Assembly (NCBI GenBank): GCA_900770295.1
Contig: CAAGJQ010000162.1
Span: 1 to 8,041 of the forward strand
DNA: 8,041 nt
Direction of reading: 5' to 3'
Source of the DNA: an uncultured Oscillibacter sp.
Lineage (GTDB): Bacteria; Bacillota; Clostridia; Oscillospirales; Oscillospiraceae
Shown: positions 1 to 5,952 of the stretch, in pieces
How positions within the stretch are numbered: position 1 is the first letter of the stretch
Layout: every line of letters starts with the position of its first letter
Translations under genes and position numbers: made by a program
The notes under the pieces: model-generated
Told to the model about the DNA's origin: nothing
The model's input: the letters and a program-made list of their open reading frames with translations, nothing else
Database searches by the model: none

Positions 1-90
1 CTGAATAAACCGCTTTGCGGTTTATTCGCGCGGCGGCGGCCGCGCAATTCCATAAAAACGGCTCCTTTGAGCCGTTTTTATGGAATTCAG
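1..90. repeat. Hairpin array, unit A (probably cut by the window start)
   Basis: Three perfect inverted repeats abut with no spacer. Hairpin 1 pairs 3-13 with 17-27 (11 bp, loop TTT). Hairpin 2 pairs 28-34 with 39-45 (7 bp, all G/C, loop GGCG). Hairpin 3 pairs 46-64 with 69-87 (19 bp, loop CTTT). In addition CTGAAT at 1-6 is complementary to ATTCAG at 85-90, so an outer stem could enclose the three hairpins, competing with the base of hairpin 1. The outer stem would run on upstream of the window. A small hairpin CATTG-TTA-CAATG (92-104) follows. Hairpins 1 and 3 have A-rich left and T-rich right arms, so they could also act as bidirectional terminators. The pairing is seen directly; the function is unknown. 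Confidence 0.8.
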
Positions 91-100
91 CCATTGTTAC

Positions 101-233
101 AATGCGTATTTCCACAGGAGCGCTGCGGCGCTCCTGTGGAAGGCGCAAGGTTTTTGGACAATTTAGTCCAAAAACCTTGCGCCTGAACAAAGCCAATGAG
201 CCTTCAAAGCCTCGGCTTTGTTCAGTACGCATT
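101..233. repeat. Hairpin array, unit B: complete four-way-junction (cloverleaf) element
   Basis: AATGCGTA (101-108) pairs with TACGCATT (226-233) and encloses three abutting perfect hairpins. Arm 1 pairs 110-123 with 128-141 (14 bp, loop TGCG). Arm 2 pairs 142-159 with 166-183 (18 bp, loop AATTTA). Arm 3 pairs 184-194 with 214-224 (11 bp, 19-nt loop). Only T109 and G225 are unpaired at the junction, giving 51 base pairs in 133 nt with no mismatch. The arm sequences are unrelated to one another. Arm 2 has T-rich left and A-rich right arms, the reverse of an intrinsic terminator on the + strand. It is not a tRNA. It could be a structured RNA, a DNA cruciform, a folded single-strand substrate for a recombinase or a palindromic intergenic repeat; the sequence does not decide between these. 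Confidence 0.85.
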
Positions 234-250
234 AAAATAGCACATATTAT
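221..250 (+). promoter_or_regulatory. Possible weak promoter of the aminopeptidase unit
   Basis: TATTAT (245-250) is a reasonable -10 box, and TTCAGT (221-226) lies 18 bp upstream as a poor -35 box. If used, the -35 lies in the right arm of the last hairpin of the cloverleaf element and the spacer contains its closing strand. The AT-rich stretch 231-252 is the only obvious promoter-like site before the gene. A promoter further upstream reading through the hairpins is equally possible. Confidence 0.3.
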
Positions 251-287
251 AAGAACAGACCTGATCGGAAAGGATGAATCGATTTTG

Positions 288-1520
288 ATGGAAGAAAAAC
301 TGCGGGAATACGCCAGCCTGCTGGTGCGGGTGGGCCTGAACGTCCAGAAGGGCCAGCGGCTGGTGATCTCCTCCCCGGTGGAGTGCGCCTATTTCGCCCG
401 GATGTGCGCCCGGGAGGCCTACGACACCGGCTGCAAGGAAGTGGTCATGAACTGGCACGACGACGCCATGGCCCGGATGAAGTACCTCCAGGCCGACGAC
501 GGGATCTTTGACGAGGTGGCCCTGTGGCGCCGCCACTTCTTCAACGACTATGCCCTGGAGGGCGCGGCCTACCTGGCCATCTCCGCCTCCGACCCGGAGA
601 ATTTCAAGGGTGTGGACCCCAGACGCCTGGTGCGGGCCCAGCAGGCCAGCGGCAAGGCGCTCCGTGACTTCGACCGTTTGCAGATGTGCAGCGGCTTCCC
701 CTGGTGCATCGCCTCCATCCCCATCCCCAGCTGGGCCAGGACCGTGTTCCCGGACGTCAGCGAGGACGAGGCCATGGAGAAGCTGTGGGACGCCATTTTC
801 AAGGCCGTCCGCATCAGCGGCGACGGCAGGGCGGTGGAGAAGTGGCACGACCACCTGTCCACCCTCCATGAGCGGATGGAGAAGATGAACGCCCTGAACT
901 TCAAGTCCCTGCACTACACCAACTCCCTGGGCACCGACCTGACGGTGGAGCTGCCGGAGGGCCACATCTGGGAGGCGGGCAACGACGTCACCCTGTCCGG
1001 CCAGGAGTATATCGCCAACATCCCCACGGAGGAGCTGTTCACCTCGCCCCTGCGCACCGGCGTCAACGGCGTGGTGTACTCCGCCGTGCCCCTGGTGAAC
1101 GACGGCAACATCATCGACAAGTTCCACTTCGTGGTGAAGGACGGCAAAATTGTGGAGGCCCACGCCGAGAAGGGCGAGGAGGCGCTGAAGGCCGCCATCT
1201 CCGTGGACGAGGGCGCCAGCTACTTCGGCGAGGTGGCTCTGGTCCCCTATGACAGCCCCATCTCCAACCAGAAGATCCTGTTCTACAACACCCTGTTCGA
1301 CGAGAACGCCGCCTGCCACATCGCCTTCGGCGAGGCGTACCCCTGTCTGAAGGGCGGCCAGCAGATGACCAAGGACGAGCTGAAGGCCCGGGGCCTCAAT
1401 GACTCCATCACCCACGTGGACTTCATGGTGGGCACGCCGGACCTCTCCATCGTGGGCACCACCCACGACGGCAGGGAAGTCCCCGTGTTTGTGGACGGCA
1501 ACTTCGCGCCGGAGATCTGA
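288..1520 (+). CDS. M29 family metallo-aminopeptidase (AmpS/PepS type)
   Basis: Predicted cytoplasmic aminopeptidase of 410 residues, the usual length of family M29, which removes N-terminal amino acids from peptides with a two-metal centre. The N-terminus (MEEKLREYASLLVRVGLNV) is typical of the family. Family active-site residues are visible in order: E248 or E249 in NIPTEELF, E315 in GEVALV, H344 and Y351 in ACHIAFGEAYP, and H376 and D378 in ITHVDFMVG. This matches the spacing known for the Thermus aminopeptidase T. The frame stays open upstream to about position 15, but that part crosses the hairpin array and does not resemble a protein. I chose ATG 288, downstream of AAAGGA (269-274) at a longish 13 nt; TTG 285 at 10 nt is an alternative. 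The next gene follows after 43 bp, so the two are probably co-transcribed. No signal peptide is seen. Confidence 0.93.
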   Translation: MEEKLREYASLLVRVGLNVQKGQRLVISSPVECAYFARMCAREAYDTGCKEVVMNWHDDAMARMKYLQADDGIFDEVALWRRHFFNDYALEGAAYLAISASDPENFKGVDPRRLVRAQQASGKALRDFDRLQMCSGFPWCIASIPIPSWARTVFPDVSEDEAMEKLWDAIFKAVRISGDGRAVEKWHDHLSTLHERMEKMNALNFKSLHYTNSLGTDLTVELPEGHIWEAGNDVTLSGQEYIANIPTEELFTSPLRTGVNGVVYSAVPLVNDGNIIDKFHFVVKDGKIVEAHAEKGEEALKAAISVDEGASYFGEVALVPYDSPISNQKILFYNTLFDENAACHIAFGEAYPCLKGGQQMTKDELKARGLNDSITHVDFMVGTPDLSIVGTTHDGREVPVFVDGNFAPEI

Positions 1521-1563
1521 CATCCGGTACGCGAGATAGAGACAGAGAAAGAGGTAGATCAAC

Positions 1564-2046
1564 ATGGCTTACAAACTGAGAGAGACCGATGAAAATGTCC
1601 TGATCTGTGACGGCGCCCGGGTGGCGGGCGATGTGACCCTGGGCAAGGGCGTCAGCGTGTGGTACAACGCCGTCCTCCGGGGCGACGAGGGCGCCATCAC
1701 CGTGGGCGAGAACACCAACATTCAGGACGGCGCCGTCATGCACGAGGAGACGGTGGTGGGCAGCGGCTGCACCATCGGCCACAACGCCATCGTCCACGGC
1801 TGCACCGTGGGGGACAACGTCCTCATCGGCATGGGCGCGGTGGTGCTGAACGGCGCCAGGATCGGCGACAACTGCATCGTGGGCGCCGGCGCCCTGGTCA
1901 CCGGCAAGATGGACGCCCCGGCGGGCTCCATGATCCTGGGCAGCCCCGCCAAGGTGGTCCGCCCCCTGACCGAGGCGGAGATCGAGGGCAACCGCCGGTC
2001 CGCCCGGGGCTATCTCCACGCGGCGGAGCAGTACCGGAAGGGCTGA
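1564..2046 (+). CDS. Gamma-carbonic-anhydrase-like hexapeptide-repeat protein (YrdA/PaaY/CaiE type)
   Basis: A 160-residue left-handed beta-helix protein built almost wholly of hexapeptide repeats (about residues 12-118), with a C-terminal helical tail (about 135-158) as in the family. The residues expected for a gamma-carbonic anhydrase metal site are present: R39 (VLRGD), Q54 (NIQDG), H60 (VMH), and H73 and H78 (IGHNAIVHG, five apart like His117 and His122 of the Methanosarcina enzyme). A trimer binding Zn or Fe at subunit interfaces is therefore expected. Like many short homologues it lacks the long acidic loop of archaeal Cam, so actual carbonic anhydrase activity is uncertain and an acyltransferase-like role cannot be excluded. 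The start ATG has AAAGAGG (1548-1554) 9 nt upstream. It is the second gene of the aminopeptidase unit and is followed at once by a terminator. Confidence 0.92.
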   Translation: MAYKLRETDENVLICDGARVAGDVTLGKGVSVWYNAVLRGDEGAITVGENTNIQDGAVMHEETVVGSGCTIGHNAIVHGCTVGDNVLIGMGAVVLNGARIGDNCIVGAGALVTGKMDAPAGSMILGSPAKVVRPLTEAEIEGNRRSARGYLHAAEQYRKG

Positions 2047-2051
2047 TGAAC

Positions 2052-2101
2052 AAACCGCCGAAAGATGCTTTGCGGAACGGGAGCGCTTTCGGCGGTTTTT
2101 T
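2052..2101 (+). terminator. Intrinsic terminator of the aminopeptidase/gamma-CA unit
   Basis: AAACCGCCGAAAG (2052-2064) pairs perfectly with CTTTCGGCGGTTT (2086-2098). The 21-nt loop is longer than usual, and a six-T run ends at 2101. It begins five bases after the stop codon of the upstream gene. Confidence 0.88.
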
Positions 2102-2104
2102 CAC

Positions 2105-2133
2105 TTGAATGCGGGAAACGGCGCGGTTATACT
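2105..2133 (+). promoter_or_regulatory. Sigma-A-type promoter for the MATE gene
   Basis: TTGAAT (2105-2110) and TATACT (2128-2133) are separated by exactly 17 bp, both close to consensus. The site starts just after the preceding terminator, and transcription would begin about 50 nt before the MATE start codon. This separates unit 2 from unit 1. Confidence 0.72.
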
Positions 2134-2187
2134 GGGCTTCCAAAGAAACGAAAACGATTTTCTGTGACCCAAAGGAGCCCTTTTTCC

Positions 2188-3534
2188 ATGAGACTGCGAT
2201 TTTCCCCTCAGACCCGCCGGGTCTTTCAGCTGTCCCTGCCCATCTTCGCGGAGCTGCTGCTGCAGCTGCTGGTGGGCAATGTGGACCAGTTCATGCTCTC
2301 CCATTTCGGTTCCGCCGCGGTGTCTGCCGTGGGCAACGGCAACCAGGTGATGAACGTGGTCGTCATCGTGCTGGAGACCATGAGCTCCGCCACCACCATC
2401 CTGCTGACCCAGCACATCGGCGCGGGCCGGCAGGGGGAGGCGTGCGACGAGATCGCCACGGTGGGCGTGGCCGTCAGCGCCGCGTTCAGCGCGGTGATGG
2501 GCCTGCTCCTGCTGTGCGCGCCCCATGTGGTGTTCACCATCCTGCGGACGCCGGCCGAGGCCTTTGACAGCGCCTGCCTGTATACCCGCATCGTGGGCGG
2601 CACGGTGCTGGTGCAGGGGCTGTACATCGAGCTGTGCGCCGTTCTGCGGAGCTATACCCTTTTGAAGGAAGTGGTGACGGTCTCCGTGGTGATGAACCTG
2701 CTGAACGTGGCGGGCAACGCCGTCCTCATCAACGGCTGGCTGGGCCTGCCCCGGCTGGGTGTGACGGGCGCCGCCGTCTCCACCTGCGTCAGCAAGGCCG
2801 TGGGACTGACGCTGGTCATCTGGACTCTGCGGAAAAAGTGCGGCGTCCGGTTTTCCGTGAAATATCTCCGCCCCTTTCCAATGGAGACCTTCCGGCGTCT
2901 GCTGGGCATCGCCACGCCCTCCGGCGCGGAGGCACTGTCCTACAACATATCCCAAATTTTTATCCTGCGCTTCATCAACCTGATGGGCACCACCGTCATT
3001 GCCACCAAGGTCTACGCCGGTATGCTGGCCAACGTGGCCTACGTGTACTCCATCGCCGTGGCCCAGGCCACCCAGATCCTGATCGGCTACATGCTGGGCG
3101 CCCGGAAACTGGATGAGGTCACCCGCCGGGTGTGGTCCACCATCCGCATCGCGCTGGCGGTTTCGGAGCTTCTGACGCTGTGCATCTTCCTGTTCAGCGA
3201 CCCGATTTACAGCATCTTCACACCGGACCCCGCCATCCACGCCCTGGGGCGGCAGATCCTGCTGGTGGAATTCGCACTGGAGATCGGGCGGTCGGTCAAC
3301 ATCGTCATGACCCGGTGCCTGACCACGGCGGGAGACGTGTGGTATCCCGTGATTGTGGGCATTTCCAGCCAGTGGCTGGTGGCGGTGCTGGGCAGTTGGC
3401 TGCTGGGCCATGTGCTGGGCGGCGGTCTGGTGGGCATCTGGGCCGCCATGGCCTGCGACGAGGGCCTGCGGGGCCTGCTGTTCCTCCTGCGCTTCCGGAA
3501 GGGGACGTGGAGGGAAAAACGACTTGTGGAATAG
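2188..3534 (+). CDS. MATE family efflux transporter (NorM/DinF-like)
   Basis: A 448-residue integral membrane protein with about twelve hydrophobic segments in two halves, the usual size of MATE exporters, which expel cationic drugs, dyes or metabolites in exchange for Na+ or H+. Visible family features are the N-terminal segment with P18 and NVDQF (31-35), the TQHIGAGR stretch after helix 2 (74-81), and the diagnostic stretch with N170, N173, N177, G183 and GVTGAA at the end of the first half (169-200). The second half repeats the pattern (SGAEAL 245-250; AQATQILIGYMLGA 292-305). ATG 2188 is preceded by AAAGGAG (2171-2177, 10 nt spacing); an in-frame upstream extension would run through the promoter and terminator and is rejected. 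The substrate cannot be read from sequence. The next gene begins 21 bp downstream, so the two are one operon. Confidence 0.92.
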   Translation: MRLRFSPQTRRVFQLSLPIFAELLLQLLVGNVDQFMLSHFGSAAVSAVGNGNQVMNVVVIVLETMSSATTILLTQHIGAGRQGEACDEIATVGVAVSAAFSAVMGLLLLCAPHVVFTILRTPAEAFDSACLYTRIVGGTVLVQGLYIELCAVLRSYTLLKEVVTVSVVMNLLNVAGNAVLINGWLGLPRLGVTGAAVSTCVSKAVGLTLVIWTLRKKCGVRFSVKYLRPFPMETFRRLLGIATPSGAEALSYNISQIFILRFINLMGTTVIATKVYAGMLANVAYVYSIAVAQATQILIGYMLGARKLDEVTRRVWSTIRIALAVSELLTLCIFLFSDPIYSIFTPDPAIHALGRQILLVEFALEIGRSVNIVMTRCLTTAGDVWYPVIVGISSQWLVAVLGSWLLGHVLGGGLVGIWAAMACDEGLRGLLFLLRFRKGTWREKRLVE

Positions 3535-3555
3535 TGGTTGAAAGAGAGTCATCAT

Positions 3556-4725
3556 ATGGAATGGAACCGACAAACTGTGAAGAGCCTTTTGCTGGTGGTC
3601 TGCGGCGGCATGGCCTTTTACTGCGGGCTGCAGCATCTGGGCGTGGTGGCCGGCGCGGTGGCTTGGCTGCTGGGCATTCTGTCGCCCTTTGTGCTGGGAG
3701 GGACCATCGCCTTTGTGCTGAACGTGCCCATGCGGGCCATTGAGCGGCACCTGTTTCCCAACCGGCGGCGGCTGACAAAGCTCCGCCGCCCGCTGGCCCT
3801 GGTGCTGACCCTGGTGGCCCTGACCGGCGTGCTGACGCTGGCCTTCTGCGTCATCGGCCCCGGCATCAAGGACGCCGTGATGTCCATTGCCGCCCAGGTC
3901 CCCGGCGCCTTTGACCGGCTGTACCAACGGCTCCTCGGCCTGGAGCAGTACCTGCCCCAGATCAAGGACCTGGTGGGGGACCTGGCCATCGACTGGAAGA
4001 GCCTGTCCCAGAAGGCCCTCAGTCTGGCCCAGTCCTGGGGCGGCAGCCTGATCTCCTCCGGCGGCGGACTGATGGTCGGCGTGGTCAGCGGCGTCAGCAC
4101 CTTTGTCATCGGCCTGATCTTCTCCTTCTACATCCTGCTGCAAAAGGAGAAGCTGGCCCGCCAGGGCCGGCAGGTGCTCTACGGCCTGCTGCCCCTGAAA
4201 CAGGCGGACCGGGCGCTGGAGGTCCTGCGTCTGGCGGAGCGGACCTTCTCCAACTTCCTCTCCGGCCAGTGTGTGGAGGCCTGCATTCTGGGCACCCTGT
4301 TCGTCATTGCCATGACCATCTTCCGGATGCCCTATGCCCTGCTGGTGGGCGTCCTCATCGCCCTGACGGCCCTGATCCCCATTGTGGGCGCCTTCATCGG
4401 CTGCGCCGTGGGCGCGCTGCTCATCGCCATCACGGACCCCTGGAAGGCGCTGGTGTTCATCATCCTCTTCCTGGTGCTCCAGCAGATCGAGGGCAATCTG
4501 ATCTATCCCCATGTGGTGGGCTCGTCCGTTGGCCTGCCCTCCATCTGGGTGCTGGCGGCCGTCACCCTGGGCGGCAAGCTGATGGGCGTGGGCGGCATGC
4601 TCTTCTTCATCCCCCTGTGCTCCGTGCTGTACGCCCTGTTCCGGGACTTTGTGAAAGGCCGTCTGGCGGACAAGAAGGTGCCCGCCCGGAAGTGGCGGGA
4701 CCCGCCCTCCGGAAAACAGAGATAA
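3556..4725 (+). CDS. AI-2E family transporter (UPF0118/DUF20 membrane protein)
   Basis: A 389-residue membrane protein with the AI-2E family layout: two N-terminal helices (about 8-28, 33-57), one near 80-100, a soluble stretch with amphipathic helices (about 105-165), then a hydrophobic block (175-195, 240-305, 325-360). Family signatures are FLSGQCVEA (234-242), IPIVGAFIG (274-282) and the QQIEGNLIYPHVVG segment (309-322). Members include TqsA (autoinducer-2 export in E. coli) and Na+/H+ antiporters, so the name does not prove autoinducer transport. ATG 3556 has AAAGAGAG (3541-3548) 7 nt upstream and is preferred to the TTG at 3538. The gene lies 21 bp behind the MATE gene and is closed by a strong terminator. 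The C-terminus is basic and cytoplasmic-looking. Confidence 0.92.
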   Translation: MEWNRQTVKSLLLVVCGGMAFYCGLQHLGVVAGAVAWLLGILSPFVLGGTIAFVLNVPMRAIERHLFPNRRRLTKLRRPLALVLTLVALTGVLTLAFCVIGPGIKDAVMSIAAQVPGAFDRLYQRLLGLEQYLPQIKDLVGDLAIDWKSLSQKALSLAQSWGGSLISSGGGLMVGVVSGVSTFVIGLIFSFYILLQKEKLARQGRQVLYGLLPLKQADRALEVLRLAERTFSNFLSGQCVEACILGTLFVIAMTIFRMPYALLVGVLIALTALIPIVGAFIGCAVGALLIAITDPWKALVFIILFLVLQQIEGNLIYPHVVGSSVGLPSIWVLAAVTLGGKLMGVGGMLFFIPLCSVLYALFRDFVKGRLADKKVPARKWRDPPSGKQR

Positions 4726-4731
4726 CGAAAG

Positions 4732-4761
4732 ACCTCCGGAAAATTTTCCGGAGGTTTTTTT
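4732..4761 (+). terminator. Strong intrinsic terminator of the MATE/AI-2E operon
   Basis: ACCTCCGGAAAA (4732-4743) and TTTTCCGGAGGT (4744-4755) form a perfect 24-bp palindrome (the central bases would form the loop), followed by T through 4761. The left-arm core CTCCGGAAAA also occurs just upstream inside the end of the coding region (4707-4716) and could compete for the same right arm. Confidence 0.93.
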
Positions 4762-4771
4762 CATCCCCCTA

Positions 4772-4800
4772 TTGACAAGAATACTTGTCAGTGCTATCCT
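4772..4800 (+). promoter_or_regulatory. Sigma-A-type promoter of the HTH/DUF3169 operon
   Basis: A consensus -35 box TTGACA (4772-4777) and TATCCT (4795-4800) are 17 bp apart. The first operator-like palindrome covers most of the -35 box and part of the spacer, so a bound repressor would block RNA polymerase. The leader from about 4807 to the ATG at 4862 carries the third palindrome and overlaps the second. Confidence 0.8.
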
Positions 4801-4844
4801 ACAAATGACAAGAATCATTGTCAACTTGACTTGGAAAGTTGTCA
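4773..4844. promoter_or_regulatory. Three 18-bp operator-like palindromes, TGAC-N10-GTCA
   Basis: Site 1, TGACAAGAATACTTGTCA (4773-4790), has perfect 7-bp arms. Site 2, TGACAAGAATCATTGTCA (4806-4823), shares its first ten bases with site 1 and has perfect 6-bp arms. Site 3, TGACTTGGAAAGTTGTCA (4827-4844), keeps the right half TTGTCA and the TGAC end but has a degenerate left half. Starts are 33 and 21 bp apart, close to three and two helical turns, so dimers would sit on the same face of the DNA. The likely ligand is the small HTH protein encoded directly downstream, giving autorepression; this is inference from position. Confidence 0.82.
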
Positions 4845-4861
4845 GGAAAGGAGCGCGGCCT

Positions 4862-5080
4862 ATGCCGTTGTACAATCGCTTGAAAGAGTACCGGGCCCGG
4901 CTGGGCGTCAACCAGCAGGAGATGGGACGGCTGGCGGGCGTGTCCCGCCAGACCATCAGCCAGATCGAGCGGGGGGATTATTCCCCATCGGTTTCGCTGG
5001 CGCTGAAGCTGGCAAAAATCTGCAATGTGACCGTGGAAGATATTTTTACGTATCAGGAGGATGAGAACGATGGAGAATAA
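4862..5080 (+). CDS. Small Cro/CI-type HTH transcriptional regulator
   Basis: A 72-residue protein that is nearly all one XRE-family helix-turn-helix domain; the HTH core is residues 17-38 (NQQEMGRLAGVSRQTISQIERG), followed by the typical helices around SLALKLAKICNVTVEDIF. There is no sensing domain, as usual for this stand-alone class (about 65-75 residues), members of which are often found beside a small membrane protein gene. ATG 4862 has AAGGAG 8 nt upstream (4848-4853). The open frame continues upstream, but that part is the promoter and operator DNA. The gene overlaps the downstream DUF3169 gene by 11 bp, whose ribosome binding site lies inside this gene. It probably controls its own operon through the three upstream palindromes. 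Confidence 0.9.
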   Translation: MPLYNRLKEYRARLGVNQQEMGRLAGVSRQTISQIERGDYSPSVSLALKLAKICNVTVEDIFTYQEDENDGE

Positions 5081-5828
5081 CGATGTGAAGAGAGACAACC
5101 GGAAGGCCCTGCCCAAGTATCTGCTGATTTTGTTCGGGGCCGCGATTTTCGGCGGCGTGCTGGGCTTTGCCGCCGGATGGATGGGCCATGACAGCCTCTC
5201 GGAGGTGGTGGCAGCTGCCGTCAGCGGTTTTCTGGCGCTGGTCGCCCCCTGGGCCATTCCCATCACCAGCGCGGTGTCCCTGGCGGTGATCCTGTGGATG
5301 TACCGGGGCGCGAAGGGCCTGTTCACCGGCTGGGACGGCGAGGACGACGCCGTCATGGACCGGGCGGAGGAAAAGCTGAACTGGGCTCTGCTGCTGACTA
5401 CGGCCCAGATGATCCTGAATATGTTCTTCTTCGCCGTGGCTGAAACGTGCAGCAGTCCCGCCGGCGGCCTGGTAAGTGTCCTGGCCTTCCTGGTGTTCGT
5501 GTTCCTGCTGGTCTTTGTCCAGCAGAAGGTCGTGGACCTGACCCGGAGAATGAACCCGGAGAAACAGGGCAGCGTGTACGATGTCCATTTCAAAAAGAAG
5601 TGGTTCCATAGCTGTGACGAGGCAGAACAGAAACAGATCGGCCAGGCGGCCTACAAGGCCTTCAACGTGGTGAATACGGCCTGCCCCATTGCCTGGATGG
5701 TCCTGCTCCTCCTGAGTTTCGCCTTCAACCTCAGCATCCTGCTGCCGGCGTTTCTGGTGTGCCTGCTGTGGCTGCTGCTGAATCTGACCTACTGCCTGGA
5801 GTGCATCCGGCTGGGGAGGCGGAAGTGA
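5070..5828 (+). CDS. DUF3169 family membrane protein
   Basis: A 252-residue integral membrane protein with six predicted helices (about 17-37, 52-76, 104-126, 133-152, 200-220, 222-241). Between helices 4 and 5 lies a hydrophilic segment typical of DUF3169 as I remember it, with the pattern NPxxxxxxYDVxFxKKWxxSCDEAE (162-186). The family has no assigned biochemical function; its genes are commonly paired with a small XRE regulator, as here. ATG 5070 is chosen because AGGAGG ends at 5060, directly against the alternative ATG 5061 but 9 nt before 5070. The gene overlaps the regulator gene, so the two are co-transcribed and probably translationally coupled. The regulator-membrane protein pair suggests a response to envelope stress or a membrane-active compound, but nothing in the sequence proves it. 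Confidence 0.87.
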   Translation: MENNDVKRDNRKALPKYLLILFGAAIFGGVLGFAAGWMGHDSLSEVVAAAVSGFLALVAPWAIPITSAVSLAVILWMYRGAKGLFTGWDGEDDAVMDRAEEKLNWALLLTTAQMILNMFFFAVAETCSSPAGGLVSVLAFLVFVFLLVFVQQKVVDLTRRMNPEKQGSVYDVHFKKKWFHSCDEAEQKQIGQAAYKAFNVVNTACPIAWMVLLLLSFAFNLSILLPAFLVCLLWLLLNLTYCLECIRLGRRK

Positions 5829-5830
5829 GA

Positions 5831-5894
5831 GGGGAGCGGCGGGAACACCGCTCTGTCCGCCGCTTCCTCTGATGCGCTTCCGGCGGACACAGAG
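5831..5894 (+). other. Two hairpins in the DUF3169-HAD intergenic gap
   Basis: GAGCGG (5834-5839) pairs with CCGCTC (5848-5853), loop 8 nt. Directly after it, TGTCCGCCG (5854-5862) pairs with CGGCGGACA (5881-5889), loop 18 nt, and CTCT (5850s) could extend it against AGAG (5891-5894) across a bulge. Neither has a T tract. GGGAGCGG (5832-5839) is also fully complementary to CCGCTCCC (5914-5921), the left arm of the next terminator, so two mutually exclusive folds exist. Confidence 0.6.
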
Positions 5895-5910
5895 ATCGTG
5901 ACACCGGACA

Positions 5911-5942
5911 AAACCGCTCCCGCTTGCCAGCGGGGGCGGTTT
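5911..5942 (+). terminator. Probable intrinsic terminator of the HTH/DUF3169 operon
   Basis: A 13-bp stem pairs 5911-5923 with 5930-5942 (one T-G wobble at 5918/5935), with a 6-nt loop TTGCCA. The T tract is only three bases inside the stem end (5940-5942), so termination may be incomplete on the + strand. AAAA precedes the stem, so the hairpin could equally stop transcription from the opposite direction. Confidence 0.62.
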
Positions 5943-5952
5943 GTGATATTCT
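5924..5952 (+). promoter_or_regulatory. Promoter of the HAD/membrane protein unit, embedded in the terminator hairpin
   Basis: TTGCCA (5924-5929, five of six to consensus) and TATTCT (5947-5952) are 17 bp apart. The -35 box is exactly the loop of the terminator hairpin. Transcription would start near 5959, giving a leader of about 35 nt before the GTG start. Confidence 0.62.

Noticed and set aside
46..87. Simple intrinsic terminator for an upstream gene as the full explanation of the left array
   Set aside because: The A-rich and T-rich arms make this one hairpin plausible as a bidirectional terminator, but it does not explain the abutting GC hairpin at 28-45 or the whole junction at 101-233.
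101..233. A tRNA gene, suggested by the cloverleaf outline
   Set aside because: The arms are 14, 18 and 11 bp, there is no T-loop or anticodon-loop consensus, no CCA, and the length is far beyond a tRNA.
1..240. CRISPR array
   Set aside because: There are no repeated identical units with spacers; each palindrome has a different sequence.
15..287. In-frame open extension of the aminopeptidase upstream of ATG 288
   Set aside because: It runs through the perfect hairpin array, has no family similarity, and the typical M29 N-terminus begins at 288.
222..1565. A 447-codon minus-strand open frame opposite the aminopeptidase
   Set aside because: The composition (V, G, H, L, D repeats) is typical of an antisense shadow, and the + strand frame has all M29 active-site residues.
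2101..4956. A very long open frame on the minus strand (951 codons) opposite the MATE and AI-2E genes
   Set aside because: It is low-complexity (rich in H, Q, G, A), spans two clear genes, a terminator and a promoter on the other strand, and results from GC-rich third codon positions that avoid antisense stops.
5061..5069. ATG 5061 as start of the DUF3169 gene
   Set aside because: AGGAGG ends at 5060, leaving no spacing; ATG 5070 has a normal 9-nt spacing.
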